A DNA stretch of 38,966 nucleotides from Chrysosporum bergii ANA360D (GTDB lineage: Bacteria > Cyanobacteriota > Cyanobacteriia > Cyanobacteriales > Nostocaceae). Positions 7,197 through 16,203 of the stretch are shown piece by piece. Below the pieces are notes generated by a model. That model had not been told where the DNA came from. It saw only the letters and a program-made list of their open reading frames with translations, and did no database searches. The stretch is from the NCBI RefSeq assembly GCF_029891735.1, contig NZ_JANQDH010000037.1, positions 1 to 38,966 of the forward strand, read 5' to 3'. A program made the position numbers and the translations under genes. Positions within the stretch are counted from its first letter, which is position 1. Every line of letters begins with the position of its first letter.

Positions 7197-8621
7197 TTAG
7201 TTTTTCTTAACTCCATAACAAAAACGACCAATTAACCAATTATTCACCTCACTATTATTTAATTTCTCACTCTGTAGTATTTCTGTTCTATTTTTCAACC
7301 CAATTAAAAATTCCTGCAAATTCTGGGTCTTAGTACCATCTTGATCATTAACTCTGGCTTCCCAGTCCCAATCTTTCCACCACATAGGTGCTTGTAACCT
7401 TGGGGCAAAAACATCAAATTTAAACTTATAAACACCCGGTTCAGGAAACTTATTAGGATCAATTAATGCCGAAAAATTCAACTTACTTTCCCTAAGATCC
7501 CAATTTGTTAACTGGAAAGCACTATTAACATCTGAACTATTTACAACTTTGAACTTTTGCTCAAATTCGTCAAATTTTTCCACCTCAAGTTTGGCATTAA
7601 TATAATTTTTATCAGTATCAATAAGTAAACTATATTCAGCCGGATAAAAAGGTATACTATAGTCAATTGTCAAACTTTCCTGATTTAAATCACCTATTTG
7701 CAGTAGTTCACCAGGATCATTACCTTTAGTCAGAGAAACTCCATTTTTAACTAAAGAAATAAGTCGGTTGACTCCGGGTACTTTAATAGTTGGTAAAGTT
7801 TCTAAACCAGAAATACCAGTAATTATATTTTCTGGATGAAAAATTATTAAATTACTATTAGCCATTAAATCTTGAGAATCATATTTTGTAATATACTCAA
7901 AATAATACTTAATATCCTGATACGGTCCGATAAACAAAATATAAAATGGTCTAAACTTATCGGCTTGTTTTCCAGAAGAGTATGTAAAAGTTTTGAGACT
8001 ATTTGCCTCTTGTATGTATACAGTGCCATTAAACTCGCTCTTTATAGCCCAAACTCCAACTGCATAATCTTTGCTATCTAAATTAAAATAAATGTCTTGT
8101 ATTTTTTTGGTTAACTTAGTAACATCACCCTTATTTTGCTCTAAATCAGTTATGATAACCGTCATTTTTTTCCCATTTATTGGCGGTGGAATAATAGCAG
8201 CATCAATTGGGCTAGATACCGGCTTAAATTTGGTATTACTACCATCATAAAACAGAGCAGAACCAGCATAACTATAATATTCACTGCTAGTAATTTTTTG
8301 GTTGGGATTATCATTACGATAGTATTCAACTGGTAGTTGACCAATTAATTCAAATACTTGTCTGATGGTGTTTAAAGCTTTAACATAATTGGTTTTTCCA
8401 TCTTTCACATACCCCAACATTGAACCACTACCATCAACATAAATTGCCACCTTAAGATCATCAGATTTAGAAGGTTTACTATTAACTGGTGGAATTTCAC
8501 ACTTCAACTTATCCCTAACCGCCACTGGGGTGCAAGATGTTACAAATGTAATCACAAGTATTACAAACAACCATCTCAATGACTTGGTTTTATTCCCGAA
8601 GAAAATTGATAAATTATTCAT
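7197..8621 (-). CDS. vWA-domain lipoprotein
   Basis: 474 residues from the ATG at 8621; a TTG 15 bases upstream is an alternative start. A hydrophobic leader ends in lipobox VTSC with Cys30, so I predict a lipoprotein on the outer face of the plasma membrane. A von Willebrand A-type fold follows: MIDAS motif DGSGS at 63-67 in VAIYVDGSGSM, and a later strand MTVIITDLEQN that supplies the third metal-ligand loop. The C-terminal half (about 270-474) is beta-rich and unrecognised. vWA domains bind partner proteins through a divalent metal. The gene is transcribed away from the tubulin/Hsp70 operon and shares its upstream region. This arrangement, and the reported association of FtsZ-like families with vWA proteins, suggest it is the periplasmic part of that system. 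Confidence 0.75.
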   Translation of the reverse strand: MNNLSIFFGNKTKSLRWLFVILVITFVTSCTPVAVRDKLKCEIPPVNSKPSKSDDLKVAIYVDGSGSMLGYVKDGKTNYVKALNTIRQVFELIGQLPVEYYRNDNPNQKITSSEYYSYAGSALFYDGSNTKFKPVSSPIDAAIIPPPINGKKMTVIITDLEQNKGDVTKLTKKIQDIYFNLDSKDYAVGVWAIKSEFNGTVYIQEANSLKTFTYSSGKQADKFRPFYILFIGPYQDIKYYFEYITKYDSQDLMANSNLIIFHPENIITGISGLETLPTIKVPGVNRLISLVKNGVSLTKGNDPGELLQIGDLNQESLTIDYSIPFYPAEYSLLIDTDKNYINAKLEVEKFDEFEQKFKVVNSSDVNSAFQLTNWDLRESKLNFSALIDPNKFPEPGVYKFKFDVFAPRLQAPMWWKDWDWEARVNDQDGTKTQNLQEFLIGLKNRTEILQSEKLNNSEVNNWLIGRFCYGVKKN

Positions 8622-8948
8622 GAGTAACTGCAACAAAAGATCAATTGAAAGTAAAAAAACTTAATAAATTCAAGGTTTGCTCACAATCATCCTGCTGCGC
8701 TCAGTGTCTACCATGAAAACTTAACCCAGTTTATGATTACTAGATAGAACTTTCCAGCCCGTGGGAGACAGCAAAAATATATTGATTCCCGTTGGGTTTT
8801 AGCTTTCTTTAATCATATTTAAGTAAATTTACGGTATTCAAAGAATTGTCAAACCAGGATTATAGTAAAAGTATATCAAGAAAATACCATTTCTAGGTTT
8901 CAGCACAATGTTAAAAAACTGAACCGAGAATCAAAGCAAGGAGAGCTA
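8622..8948. other. divergent control region between vWA lipoprotein and operon
   Basis: 327 bases with no supported ORF, AT-rich, holding the promoters of both the leftward vWA gene and the rightward operon. I could not pick out convincing -35/-10 pairs or a large palindrome. The only clear signal is AAGGAGAG at 8938-8945, the ribosome site of the first operon gene. Shared control of the two transcription units is plausible from geometry alone. Confidence 0.45.
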
Positions 8949-9422
8949 ATGAAGCCGTGGGAAATAATTAGGATCATCATTTTTAACATTATTGGTGCTG
9001 TAGTAATGTTCTTGGGGCAGCGTTTCATCTATCAAAATCAAATCATACCCATTCAAAAAGTCCCCCTTGATGCTTGGCTTGGTGCTGACTATACCACAGC
9101 AGCACTGATTATGTTTCTAGTTTGTATGTTTTCCACCATCATCTGGTGTCTCATGGCGGTTTTAAGCAAATTCACTGATAGTAGTAATACAGGCAGTTGG
9201 ATGTTATTTTGGTGGTTATTAGGAATAATACCCATGGTCGCCATCGTTGTTACAGTATTTTTCATTAACCGCAGCGACGAAGCCCAGTTTTCTCTGATGG
9301 TATTTTTCCTTTTAGATGCTATGTGGCTATATTGGTTAACCACAGCCACTAGTTCTCCTCAAGCAGTTAAGTATATTCCGCCGGGAGCTTTTTTTATCCG
9401 TCATCAGCTGATGGGAGATTAA
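8949..9422 (+). CDS. four-helix integral membrane protein, first gene of operon
   Basis: 157 residues, family not recognised. Hydrophobic segments at about residues 7-25, 50-72, 84-106 and 115-132 predict four membrane helices. A short charged loop (INRSDEAQ) lies between helices 3 and 4, and the tail is short (YIPPGAFFIRHQLMGD). The start is ATG at 8949 with AAGGAGAG 4-11 bases upstream, one of the best ribosome sites in the window. The stop codon is 3 bases before the ATG of the tubulin-like gene, so the two are almost certainly translated from one mRNA. The natural role is a membrane anchor or channel-like base for the NTPases encoded next, which is inference. Confidence 0.7.
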   Translation: MKPWEIIRIIIFNIIGAVVMFLGQRFIYQNQIIPIQKVPLDAWLGADYTTAALIMFLVCMFSTIIWCLMAVLSKFTDSSNTGSWMLFWWLLGIIPMVAIVVTVFFINRSDEAQFSLMVFFLLDAMWLYWLTTATSSPQAVKYIPPGAFFIRHQLMGD

Positions 9423-9425
9423 CAA

Positions 9426-10925
9426 ATGTCAATTTATGTAATTGGAATTGGTGGTACTGGGGCTAAGTGCATCGAAGGTATTATCCAAATAGCATCCATA
9501 GGACTTTTTGGTGAAGAAACTTTTAATTTATTGTTTGTTGATGCTGACGAAAATAACGGTAATTTGGAACGGGCAAGGAACAGCTTAAAAATTTATCAAG
9601 ATTGCCAAAACTTAGGTTTGGCAGATAGACATCCTTGGATGAAAACCAAAATACACTTCCTTGGTTTATGGTCGCCGTTTGCCAACACCAGCGTAAATAA
9701 AAACCTTAGCTCATTTTTTGAATATAACGTTCTCAAAGATGACGAATCAGCATTAGGCAATTTATTTGATGTGCTTTACACTTCAGAAGAACGCAATGCT
9801 AATTTAGATGTGGGTTTTCGTGGTCGTCCCGCCATTGGTGCTGCGGTCATGAGTCAAGTAAAACTGGACTCTTTAGACCATGATGCCTGGGGACAGCTTA
9901 TGAGTCAACTGCAAAAAGATACAGGAGCGGGCAAACGCCCAAAAGTATTTTTATGTGGTTCAATTTTTGGTGGTACTGGGGCTTCAGGATTACCAACTAT
10001 TGGGCGGTTAATTCATAATAAGTTGGAAAACCTGAAAATTAGAACTAAAATTGATATTGGTTGCTTATTTGTATTACCTTATTTTGGTTTTACTCCCACC
10101 GGCAACAACCCAGAAACAGTCTATGCTCGTTCTGAACAATTTTTACTAAACACAGAAGCAGCACTGCGTTATTATGGCAGTCAAGCCCAGGAAACTTTCA
10201 ACAGTGTATATCTTTTGGGAAATCAAAACTTATCTCATGTGAAAGTTTTTAGCATAGGCAAAAATACCCAACGGAACGATCCCCACTTTATTGAACTTTA
10301 CGCTGCCTTAGCTGCACGACAATTTTTATTAAATACAAATCCTGAACAAAAAACCGTTGTGTTGATGAATCGGGAGAATTTGAGCAAGCTAACTTGGAAA
10401 GATATTCCTGACCGACAAGCTGTTAACTCAGAGCTAGTTAATGCCACTCGTTTCGCTTTTGTGTGGTTATCTAATGTTGCTCCAGAATTAGCAAGAGCCA
10501 AGGAAATTGGTGTCAGAAACTTTCAAAAAGCTAATAGTTGGTTTGTCAAGTTCTTTCCTGACCATTTTATTTTTCGCAACAACCAAAAGCAAGAAATAGA
10601 TTTTAATGACCCAGAACAGCAAAGAGCCATTGACATTATTACTGCTTGGTGTCAAGATTACTTACGCTGGTTGTCATTAGTTCATCAATGTATTGGTGAA
10701 AATATCCAATTATTCAATGCCAACTATTTCAATAATAGTAATCCGAATCCTCAGCACTTACCAGATTTGATTATTGGACTGGGTGATAGTCGAGATAAAA
10801 CCCAAAAATCTAGGGACACAGTTCAAAGACTCAAAGAACGCTTGAATCCTGAAAATATTAGCATCGTGCCCAAGTTAGGCATATTGGGATTAGCCAAAGC
10901 TTTATATTATGTTTGTCGTTTGTAG
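9426..10925 (+). CDS. tubulin/FtsZ-superfamily GTPase-like protein
   Basis: 499 residues. The N terminus is a Rossmann-type strand-loop, YVIGIGGTGAK (GGTGAK at 9-14), corresponding to the first nucleotide loop of FtsZ/tubulin. At residues 182-187 FGGTGAS is the counterpart of the tubulin signature GGGTGSG and follows a predicted strand (VFLCGSI). These match the bacterial 'tubulin-like' family (Pfam Tubulin_2, recalled). A large insertion separates the two motifs compared with FtsZ, where they are about 100 residues apart, so this is not a cell-division FtsZ. GTP binding is expected; polymerisation is not shown. The last 30-odd residues are hydrophobic-basic and lie against the start of the Hsp70-like gene 14 bases downstream. 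Role inferred: cytoplasmic GTPase of a membrane-remodelling or envelope machine. Confidence 0.8.
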   Translation: MSIYVIGIGGTGAKCIEGIIQIASIGLFGEETFNLLFVDADENNGNLERARNSLKIYQDCQNLGLADRHPWMKTKIHFLGLWSPFANTSVNKNLSSFFEYNVLKDDESALGNLFDVLYTSEERNANLDVGFRGRPAIGAAVMSQVKLDSLDHDAWGQLMSQLQKDTGAGKRPKVFLCGSIFGGTGASGLPTIGRLIHNKLENLKIRTKIDIGCLFVLPYFGFTPTGNNPETVYARSEQFLLNTEAALRYYGSQAQETFNSVYLLGNQNLSHVKVFSIGKNTQRNDPHFIELYAALAARQFLLNTNPEQKTVVLMNRENLSKLTWKDIPDRQAVNSELVNATRFAFVWLSNVAPELARAKEIGVRNFQKANSWFVKFFPDHFIFRNNQKQEIDFNDPEQQRAIDIITAWCQDYLRWLSLVHQCIGENIQLFNANYFNNSNPNPQHLPDLIIGLGDSRDKTQKSRDTVQRLKERLNPENISIVPKLGILGLAKALYYVCRL

Positions 10926-10939
10926 AAGGAAGATTGATC

Positions 10940-13900
10940 ATGACTAGTGCATATACCAGTAACCAGCCTGCTTTGTTGTTGCCAAAACTCAAAGATGATT
11001 GTGACGTAAAATCGGGTAATCCTGGCATTTGGGATTATCAAGCACCAAAGGCTTTTAATGATGTGGCCTCAAGCTTAGATTACAAAGCACCGGGAGAGGT
11101 TAAAAGTGTTAGTTCGGTTCCCACTGTTTGGGCGCGTCCCTTATCAATGGAAATGGCTTTACACAATGATGCTTATCCAATTCGGGAACAAATGATTACA
11201 CAATGGCAAGGAATGTTAGCAGCTTTGGCATTAGCAGAAGTGCGTAACTTTCCCATTAAAGCTCAACTGGTGGAACTTGGAGTGAAAAAAAACACTCACG
11301 TTTTTGCCCGTTCTCTTTATGAACTTTTGCCTGACCCAGTTAATACCACTTACACTCTCAACAATAAGCATCCTTGGGAAGATTTATATATTTTTACCTG
11401 GAATAATCAACCTGTAGGTATGACTTCCCCTAGTACTTTGGTTGTACCTTCAGAAGAAGGCATCTGGGAAGGTTTATCTTGGTGGGATGCTAGTGTATCA
11501 CAGTTGCGATCGCCCCATAATTATCTTAATGACACAGAAAAAGGACAACTAACATTTTGGTTAGATAAACTCCGCAAGGAAATTAGAAGACATAATGGCG
11601 ATAGTAGAGCGGTTGACCGCATTATCGGTTTAGTCAATGGGTTTATTAACAGCCTAGGTGTGACAACTACACCTAACTTTCAATTCAGTGATAACCCAGC
11701 TTATTTTGAAGTAGAAATGAACCGGGGTGCTTTAACCGCCCTGAATTTACCTATCAAACCAGAGTCAAGAGAATCTAATGTTAGAATTGTTCCCAGTATA
11801 GAAAATCAACCCAATGTTCCGCCACTATTAATCATAGATCCAGCCATTGCAACAGCCTGGAATGAACCACCACAAAACATTTGTGTTTACGAAGGTAAAA
11901 ATTTAGCAGCTTTTCGTCCTGGAGATTTAGACACTTGGAACAGAAGTAGACGAGTAGTTTGTCTGGAATCAAAAGATTTATTTTTACCAGAGTTAAAATT
12001 TATCGACCAAGAAGGAATCCTACCAGGTGCTTTACTTCCCGAAGGAAGCCAAAATTTAGTGTTTAACAACAGGAATATTACCCCTCTAATTCCACTCAAT
12101 CCCATTTTACTAAACTACTTCACACCAGAAGACTTAACCAAAAGAATCAGACTACAATTCGTTAATAATGGCGCTGGCGGTTCAGTGGTGCGAATAAGTT
12201 TGACGTTACCTTTATCTGGTGTTAGAGGTGGTAAAGCACCGCAAAACTTCTTTTTAGTTAAAGAATATCCTTTGAAAGAAGAAAACATCATTCGTGAAGT
12301 ACCTGTTTTAGAGGTATGGCCTGAATTCCGTGCTGAAGGCTGGCAAGAATATTACGGCTTTTACTATGATGCTGAAAATGGTGAAGAAACTTTTCAAGTG
12401 AATTTCCCTAACGCCACAGATGTTCATATTTTTAAAGAGGGTCAAGGCTCTTATCAAACAGTACAGTTAGAGGAATTTCCAGCATTTATTGAGTGCAAAG
12501 ACATTTACACCAACACCATTGGTTTAATTTTATTAGCCACACCAGAACAAATTAATCTCACTGGTAACTGGGTAGTTGGTGTTGACTTTGGTACTTCCTT
12601 TACTAACGTGTATGTTAACAAAAATGACCAAATCACCGAAAGCCTGAAATTAGAGAATTTACACAGACAAGTTACTTCTGTCCTGATTGACACCAGGTTT
12701 CCCGTTTTGTTTGAGTACTTTATTCCCGAAAGTTTTATTCCCACAGATAAACCTTTCCCCATGTCTACTGTATTAACAACAAAAGGGAGTAAAGGGGTAT
12801 TAAAACCAATATTTGATGGTCGTATGTATATACCGGCTAGTCATCGCTTTAAGCCTCAACAAACCTGGATTAAAACTAATCTAAAATGGCAGACTGATAA
12901 CTTAACAGATAATCAACTTTTTCTCAAACACCTAGCACTACATATCAGCGCGATCGCTGCAAAAAATGGTGTGAAAAATATTCAGTGGTCTTTATCATAT
13001 CCATCTGCTTTCTCACCCAGACAAGAACAAAACTATGCTAAAAATTGGCAGAAAATAACCAAAGAACTAGAAGCCAAGACCAACATTAAACACAATAGCC
13101 CAGCTAAAGATGATCCAACTTATTTCCGCACTGAAAGTTTAGCATTTGCTCAATATTTCGCTGAATACGAAGACGAAAATCTTGTTAACACAACCTGTAT
13201 TGATATGGGGGGAGGGACATCAGATATTTCCATTTGGCAAGATAATCAGCTACTGCATCAATGTTCAGTTGAATTAGCTGGTCGTGATTTGTTTTCTCAA
13301 TTTATTAAAATAAATCCTAATTTCCTCAAAAAATTAGATATCGATCCTGATGAGTGGAAAATACTCAATAAACAAGAAGCCTTCAACGCCAAACTTGATG
13401 TATGGATGCGTCTAGAAGCTGCTAGTTGGTTAGAGAGAAAAAGAGATTTATTGGAAGAAGATCAAGAATTTCAAGGACTGCTGCGGTTAATGGCAATAGG
13501 TATATCTGGGTTATACTTCTACGTTGGTGAAATTCTTGCTGTTCTACATAAAGAGGAGAAATACACTCTTGACGAAATCACTCCAGTCTATATAGGTGGT
13601 AATGGTTCACGTTTGTTGCATTGGCTGGCTGAAGGCGGTGAATTTGACCGTAATTCAGAAATTAATAGTTTATTAAGTCAGATGATGAGTGTAGGTTCTG
13701 GTTTTACTGATACAAAAGAACCCACCCGCTTAAGTAAGAACCCCAAAGATGAAGCCGCTTGTGGTTTAGTTTTAAAAGATAAAAAGCTCAAAGGAATCAA
13801 CACAAACGAAAGAGATCATGTTATTGCTGTTGAAAACTGTGAAATTGATGGTACAACCTTTAGTTGGCAAGACCGATTACAAATCAGAGCCCAAACCATA

Positions 13901-14209
13901 TCTAAATATCAAATTCCCAATTTAACCCAGCTAAGACTATTTCTTGATGCTTTTCACGCCAGCTTAGACGACGACGACTTAGGTATTGATGGGATTAAAG
14001 GGTTAGAACGTTATGAATTTAAGAAAGAATATCCAGATGATCCTGACCATGAATATAATCAAAAGCTATGGAGAGCAACAACCAAAGAATTAAGAGATTG
14101 TCTTAATTCTATTCAAGGTGATGTAGACAATATCCGTGAAGAACCACCTTTTATTTTAGGATTAAAAGCCTTGCTTAAAGTTTTAGCTAGGGAGTGGGCT
14201 GGTAGATAA
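10940..14209 (+). CDS. large protein with C-terminal Hsp70/actin-type ATPase
   Basis: 1089 residues from the ATG at 10940, which has GAAGGA 10-15 bases upstream overlapping the previous stop; a TTG at 10913 would overlap the tubulin-like gene. Residues 1 to about 540 are an unrecognised region rich in Trp, Pro and beta-type sequence. The ATPase follows: phosphate-1 motif VDFGTSFT (Asp549, Gly551-Ser553), phosphate-2 motif DMGGGTSD at 755-762, and adenosine motif YIGGNGSRLL starting at 884. These are the hallmarks of the actin/Hsp70/FtsA superfamily. There is no recognisable Hsp70 substrate-binding domain or EEVD-like tail, so a folding chaperone is unlikely. Because the gene sits directly after a tubulin-like GTPase, an FtsA- or MreB-like partner or a regulatory ATPase is a fair guess. 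Confidence 0.78.
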   Translation: MTSAYTSNQPALLLPKLKDDCDVKSGNPGIWDYQAPKAFNDVASSLDYKAPGEVKSVSSVPTVWARPLSMEMALHNDAYPIREQMITQWQGMLAALALAEVRNFPIKAQLVELGVKKNTHVFARSLYELLPDPVNTTYTLNNKHPWEDLYIFTWNNQPVGMTSPSTLVVPSEEGIWEGLSWWDASVSQLRSPHNYLNDTEKGQLTFWLDKLRKEIRRHNGDSRAVDRIIGLVNGFINSLGVTTTPNFQFSDNPAYFEVEMNRGALTALNLPIKPESRESNVRIVPSIENQPNVPPLLIIDPAIATAWNEPPQNICVYEGKNLAAFRPGDLDTWNRSRRVVCLESKDLFLPELKFIDQEGILPGALLPEGSQNLVFNNRNITPLIPLNPILLNYFTPEDLTKRIRLQFVNNGAGGSVVRISLTLPLSGVRGGKAPQNFFLVKEYPLKEENIIREVPVLEVWPEFRAEGWQEYYGFYYDAENGEETFQVNFPNATDVHIFKEGQGSYQTVQLEEFPAFIECKDIYTNTIGLILLATPEQINLTGNWVVGVDFGTSFTNVYVNKNDQITESLKLENLHRQVTSVLIDTRFPVLFEYFIPESFIPTDKPFPMSTVLTTKGSKGVLKPIFDGRMYIPASHRFKPQQTWIKTNLKWQTDNLTDNQLFLKHLALHISAIAAKNGVKNIQWSLSYPSAFSPRQEQNYAKNWQKITKELEAKTNIKHNSPAKDDPTYFRTESLAFAQYFAEYEDENLVNTTCIDMGGGTSDISIWQDNQLLHQCSVELAGRDLFSQFIKINPNFLKKLDIDPDEWKILNKQEAFNAKLDVWMRLEAASWLERKRDLLEEDQEFQGLLRLMAIGISGLYFYVGEILAVLHKEEKYTLDEITPVYIGGNGSRLLHWLAEGGEFDRNSEINSLLSQMMSVGSGFTDTKEPTRLSKNPKDEAACGLVLKDKKLKGINTNERDHVIAVENCEIDGTTFSWQDRLQIRAQTISKYQIPNLTQLRLFLDAFHASLDDDDLGIDGIKGLERYEFKKEYPDDPDHEYNQKLWRATTKELRDCLNSIQGDVDNIREEPPFILGLKALLKVLAREWAGR

Positions 14210-14247
14210 AAAAATTCTCACTCTTGCTTGTTTGCTTAGTTCCCAAA

Positions 14248-14266
14248 TGGGCGGTTTATTCGCCCA
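14248..14266 (+). promoter_or_regulatory. intra-operon hairpin
   Basis: TGGGCG (14248-14253) pairs with CGCCCA (14261-14266) over a 7-base loop, in the 96-base gap between the Hsp70-like gene and the next gene. CCC at 14242-14244 could instead pair with the GGG at 14249-14251, giving a competing fold. No T run follows, so it is more likely a partial terminator, mRNA-stability element or processing site than a full stop. Confidence 0.4.
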
Positions 14267-14305
14267 AATTATCAAATCTATAAAGTTTAAGTAAAGGAGT
14301 TGAAA

Positions 14306-15124
14306 ATGTCAGAGATAACACAATGCCCACTTTGTCAATGTGAATTTATTGACCCAGAAAAAATAAAAACAGTAAATACCTATAATGAGAATTATACCAA
14401 AATCCAACAGGAAAATAGTAATTTAAAAACACAGGTAGAAGAATTAAACCAACAAATACAACAGCTTCAGGAAAAACTAAAAAAATATGAAAATCCTGAT
14501 AAATTAGAAGTTGAATATAATGATTTTGCCGATAATGCCGAATTACAAGAACTACTACGTCTATTAAAACACCAACTGGTTATTGAGGCGATTAAAAACA
14601 TCATTCATGACCAAGAAAAAAATCAAGATGATTTAACTCTAGACCAAGTTGGAGAAAATACCCACAATGAAAATTTAAAAGAAATAATAACTCAAGATCA
14701 TCTAGAAACCAACTCACCAGAAGATAATTATACCCAGAGTGAGATACAATTAACACCGCAAGAGCAAGAGTTAGTCAAGAACTATCAGGATTCAAACTGG
14801 GATTTACAGACAGACCTAATTAAAGTTTCTGAACCACAAGAAAGTCAAACTAGCCGTTGGGGTGGTAGTAAAGAAGCAATAAGTTTTAAAAATAACCGTC
14901 AAGGTAATTACTGGATAGTTAATATAGAGGATTGTTTATATATGGTACCTCGAAAACAAATGAAAATTAATGAATATAGCCAAGATACATTAATGTCTGC
15001 TTTTGACTGTCGTAATTACCAACGGGGTAAATCACAAGGTTTTGTTTTAATAAAACCTGCAAAGGTAACTGATACAGGTACAAATGAATGGAAGTTAATA
15101 GAACGCGGAATTTTACAATTTTAA
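14306..15124 (+). CDS. CxxC plus coiled-coil protein with shared C-terminal module
   Basis: 272 residues. The ATG at 14306 has AAAGGAG 7 bases upstream and is preferred over a TTG at 14300. The N terminus has CPLCQC (Cys7, Cys10, Cys12), half of a zinc-ribbon-like knuckle with no second CxxC seen. A heptad-rich coiled coil follows (about residues 30-65, for example VEELNQQIQQLQEKL), then an acidic Gln/Asn-rich linker. Residues about 147-272 form a module that recurs in the next two genes. Its conserved features are an ELVKNY-type helix, then QGNYWIV, YMVPRKQMKINEY, a central FDCRNY and the ending ERGILQF. The family was not recognised by name. No membrane segment is visible, so it is probably cytoplasmic. 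Confidence 0.7.
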   Translation: MSEITQCPLCQCEFIDPEKIKTVNTYNENYTKIQQENSNLKTQVEELNQQIQQLQEKLKKYENPDKLEVEYNDFADNAELQELLRLLKHQLVIEAIKNIIHDQEKNQDDLTLDQVGENTHNENLKEIITQDHLETNSPEDNYTQSEIQLTPQEQELVKNYQDSNWDLQTDLIKVSEPQESQTSRWGGSKEAISFKNNRQGNYWIVNIEDCLYMVPRKQMKINEYSQDTLMSAFDCRNYQRGKSQGFVLIKPAKVTDTGTNEWKLIERGILQF

Positions 15125-15139
15125 TCAATACTCAGCCCT

Positions 15140-16126
15140 ATGTCACCAAGCAATTACATCAAGTATATCCCCCTATGTTTACTCATATCTCTCATAGTGG
15201 GTTGTGACCGTCCTCCGTTGGAATCTGAAACCAAAAATCCACTAGTTGTCATCAGTCCATCTCCAGGTGTTAAAACACAACCAGTTGATCTTGATCAGCC
15301 TGTTAACAATAATAGTCAATTGATAGAAAATTCAACTGGAGAAAATCAAGATAAAAGTTTGATATCTAAGTCCGATCTTGATGATATTTATAAACGGCTG
15401 AGTTTGACGTTGAGTGTTGCAGGAGGTGGGTTTATAGTCCTCACTGGTTTATTTGCATGGTCAATGTCTAGGCTAGTTATGCTGGAGAAAAGACTAGAAG
15501 CTAGTAACTCATCTAATAATCAAACTCAATTAACAAACATTCAAAATTATGTTGAAAGCGAATTTACACAGATTAAGAAATGGTATGATAATTTAGAGAC
15601 TAAGGTAGACAACCTACAACAAGCTTCCCAAAACCAGAATTTACAAACTTATACAACCAGAAATAATCAACCCTTTACCTCGCCTTCATCAATCAACACA
15701 GGAATAAACCCTCAAACACCGCCAACAAGAAACATTACCCATACCCACCCAACTTCATCTAATCTAGAAACCGAGATAATTAAATTATATAATCATGGGT
15801 CTCGTTCTCTGTCTGCAAATGTAATTACCGTTGCTGAAACTAGTTACACAGTTGAACAACGTCGTATGGGTAGAAAGATTGCACCTGTTCTAGAAGAAAA
15901 TCAACAAGGTAATTATTGGGTAATTCAAGAAGGTAGTCATGAATATCTTGTACCCAAAGGAAATATTAAAATTAATCAGTATAACTATGATACAATATCA
16001 AGTTGTTTTGAATGTTTGGCATATCATCCCAACCATTCCAGTAATTTTACATTGTTAAAATTAGCAACCTTATCATCTTCTGGGCAAAATTGGCAGTTAG
16101 TAGAACCAGGAAAATTACAATTTTAG
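15140..16126 (+). CDS. lipoprotein with internal TM helix and shared C-terminal module
   Basis: 328 residues. The leader ends at lipobox IVGC (Cys22). After about 65 polar residues a second hydrophobic segment (about 88-112, VAGGGFIVLTGLFAWSM) is long enough to span the membrane. A coiled coil (about 115-160) and a low-complexity Asn/Thr/Pro linker follow, then the shared module at about 208-328 (QQGNYWVI, YLVPKGNIKINQY, FECLAY, EPGKLQF ending). If both signals work, the protein is lipid-anchored outside, crosses the membrane once and puts the module in the cytoplasm, linking the periplasm to the NTPases. This topology is inferred. The start is ATG at 15140, 15 bases after the previous stop, with no clear ribosome site, so coupling is likely. 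Confidence 0.68.
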   Translation: MSPSNYIKYIPLCLLISLIVGCDRPPLESETKNPLVVISPSPGVKTQPVDLDQPVNNNSQLIENSTGENQDKSLISKSDLDDIYKRLSLTLSVAGGGFIVLTGLFAWSMSRLVMLEKRLEASNSSNNQTQLTNIQNYVESEFTQIKKWYDNLETKVDNLQQASQNQNLQTYTTRNNQPFTSPSSINTGINPQTPPTRNITHTHPTSSNLETEIIKLYNHGSRSLSANVITVAETSYTVEQRRMGRKIAPVLEENQQGNYWVIQEGSHEYLVPKGNIKINQYNYDTISSCFECLAYHPNHSSNFTLLKLATLSSSGQNWQLVEPGKLQF

Positions 16127-16140
16127 TCTAGGGCGAGCAA

Positions 16141-16203
16141 ATGATCAGTAAAAATATTAAAAATGTCGGTTTTCACGAATATTTAAATTGGATTAATCAA
16201 TAA
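16141..16203 (+). CDS. possible 20-codon ORF coupled to the next gene
   Basis: ATG at 16141 (weak AGGGCGAG upstream) opens MISKNIKNVGFHEYLNWINQ, ending in TAA at 16201-16203. The last A of that stop is the first base of the next gene's ATG (TAATG). The downstream gene has no good ribosome site of its own, so ribosomes ending here could re-initiate. A leader peptide or the decayed end of a lost gene are both possible. It is too short to assert as a real gene. Confidence 0.3.
   Translation: MISKNIKNVGFHEYLNWINQ

Noticed and set aside
9426-10925. Reading the tubulin-like gene as cell-division ftsZ
   Set aside because: Motif spacing, length and operon context differ; FtsZ has about 100 residues between the two loops and no Hsp70-like neighbour.
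10940-14209. Calling the Hsp70-like gene dnaK
   Set aside because: ATPase is C-terminal, and no substrate-binding domain or dnaK-type tail is seen.
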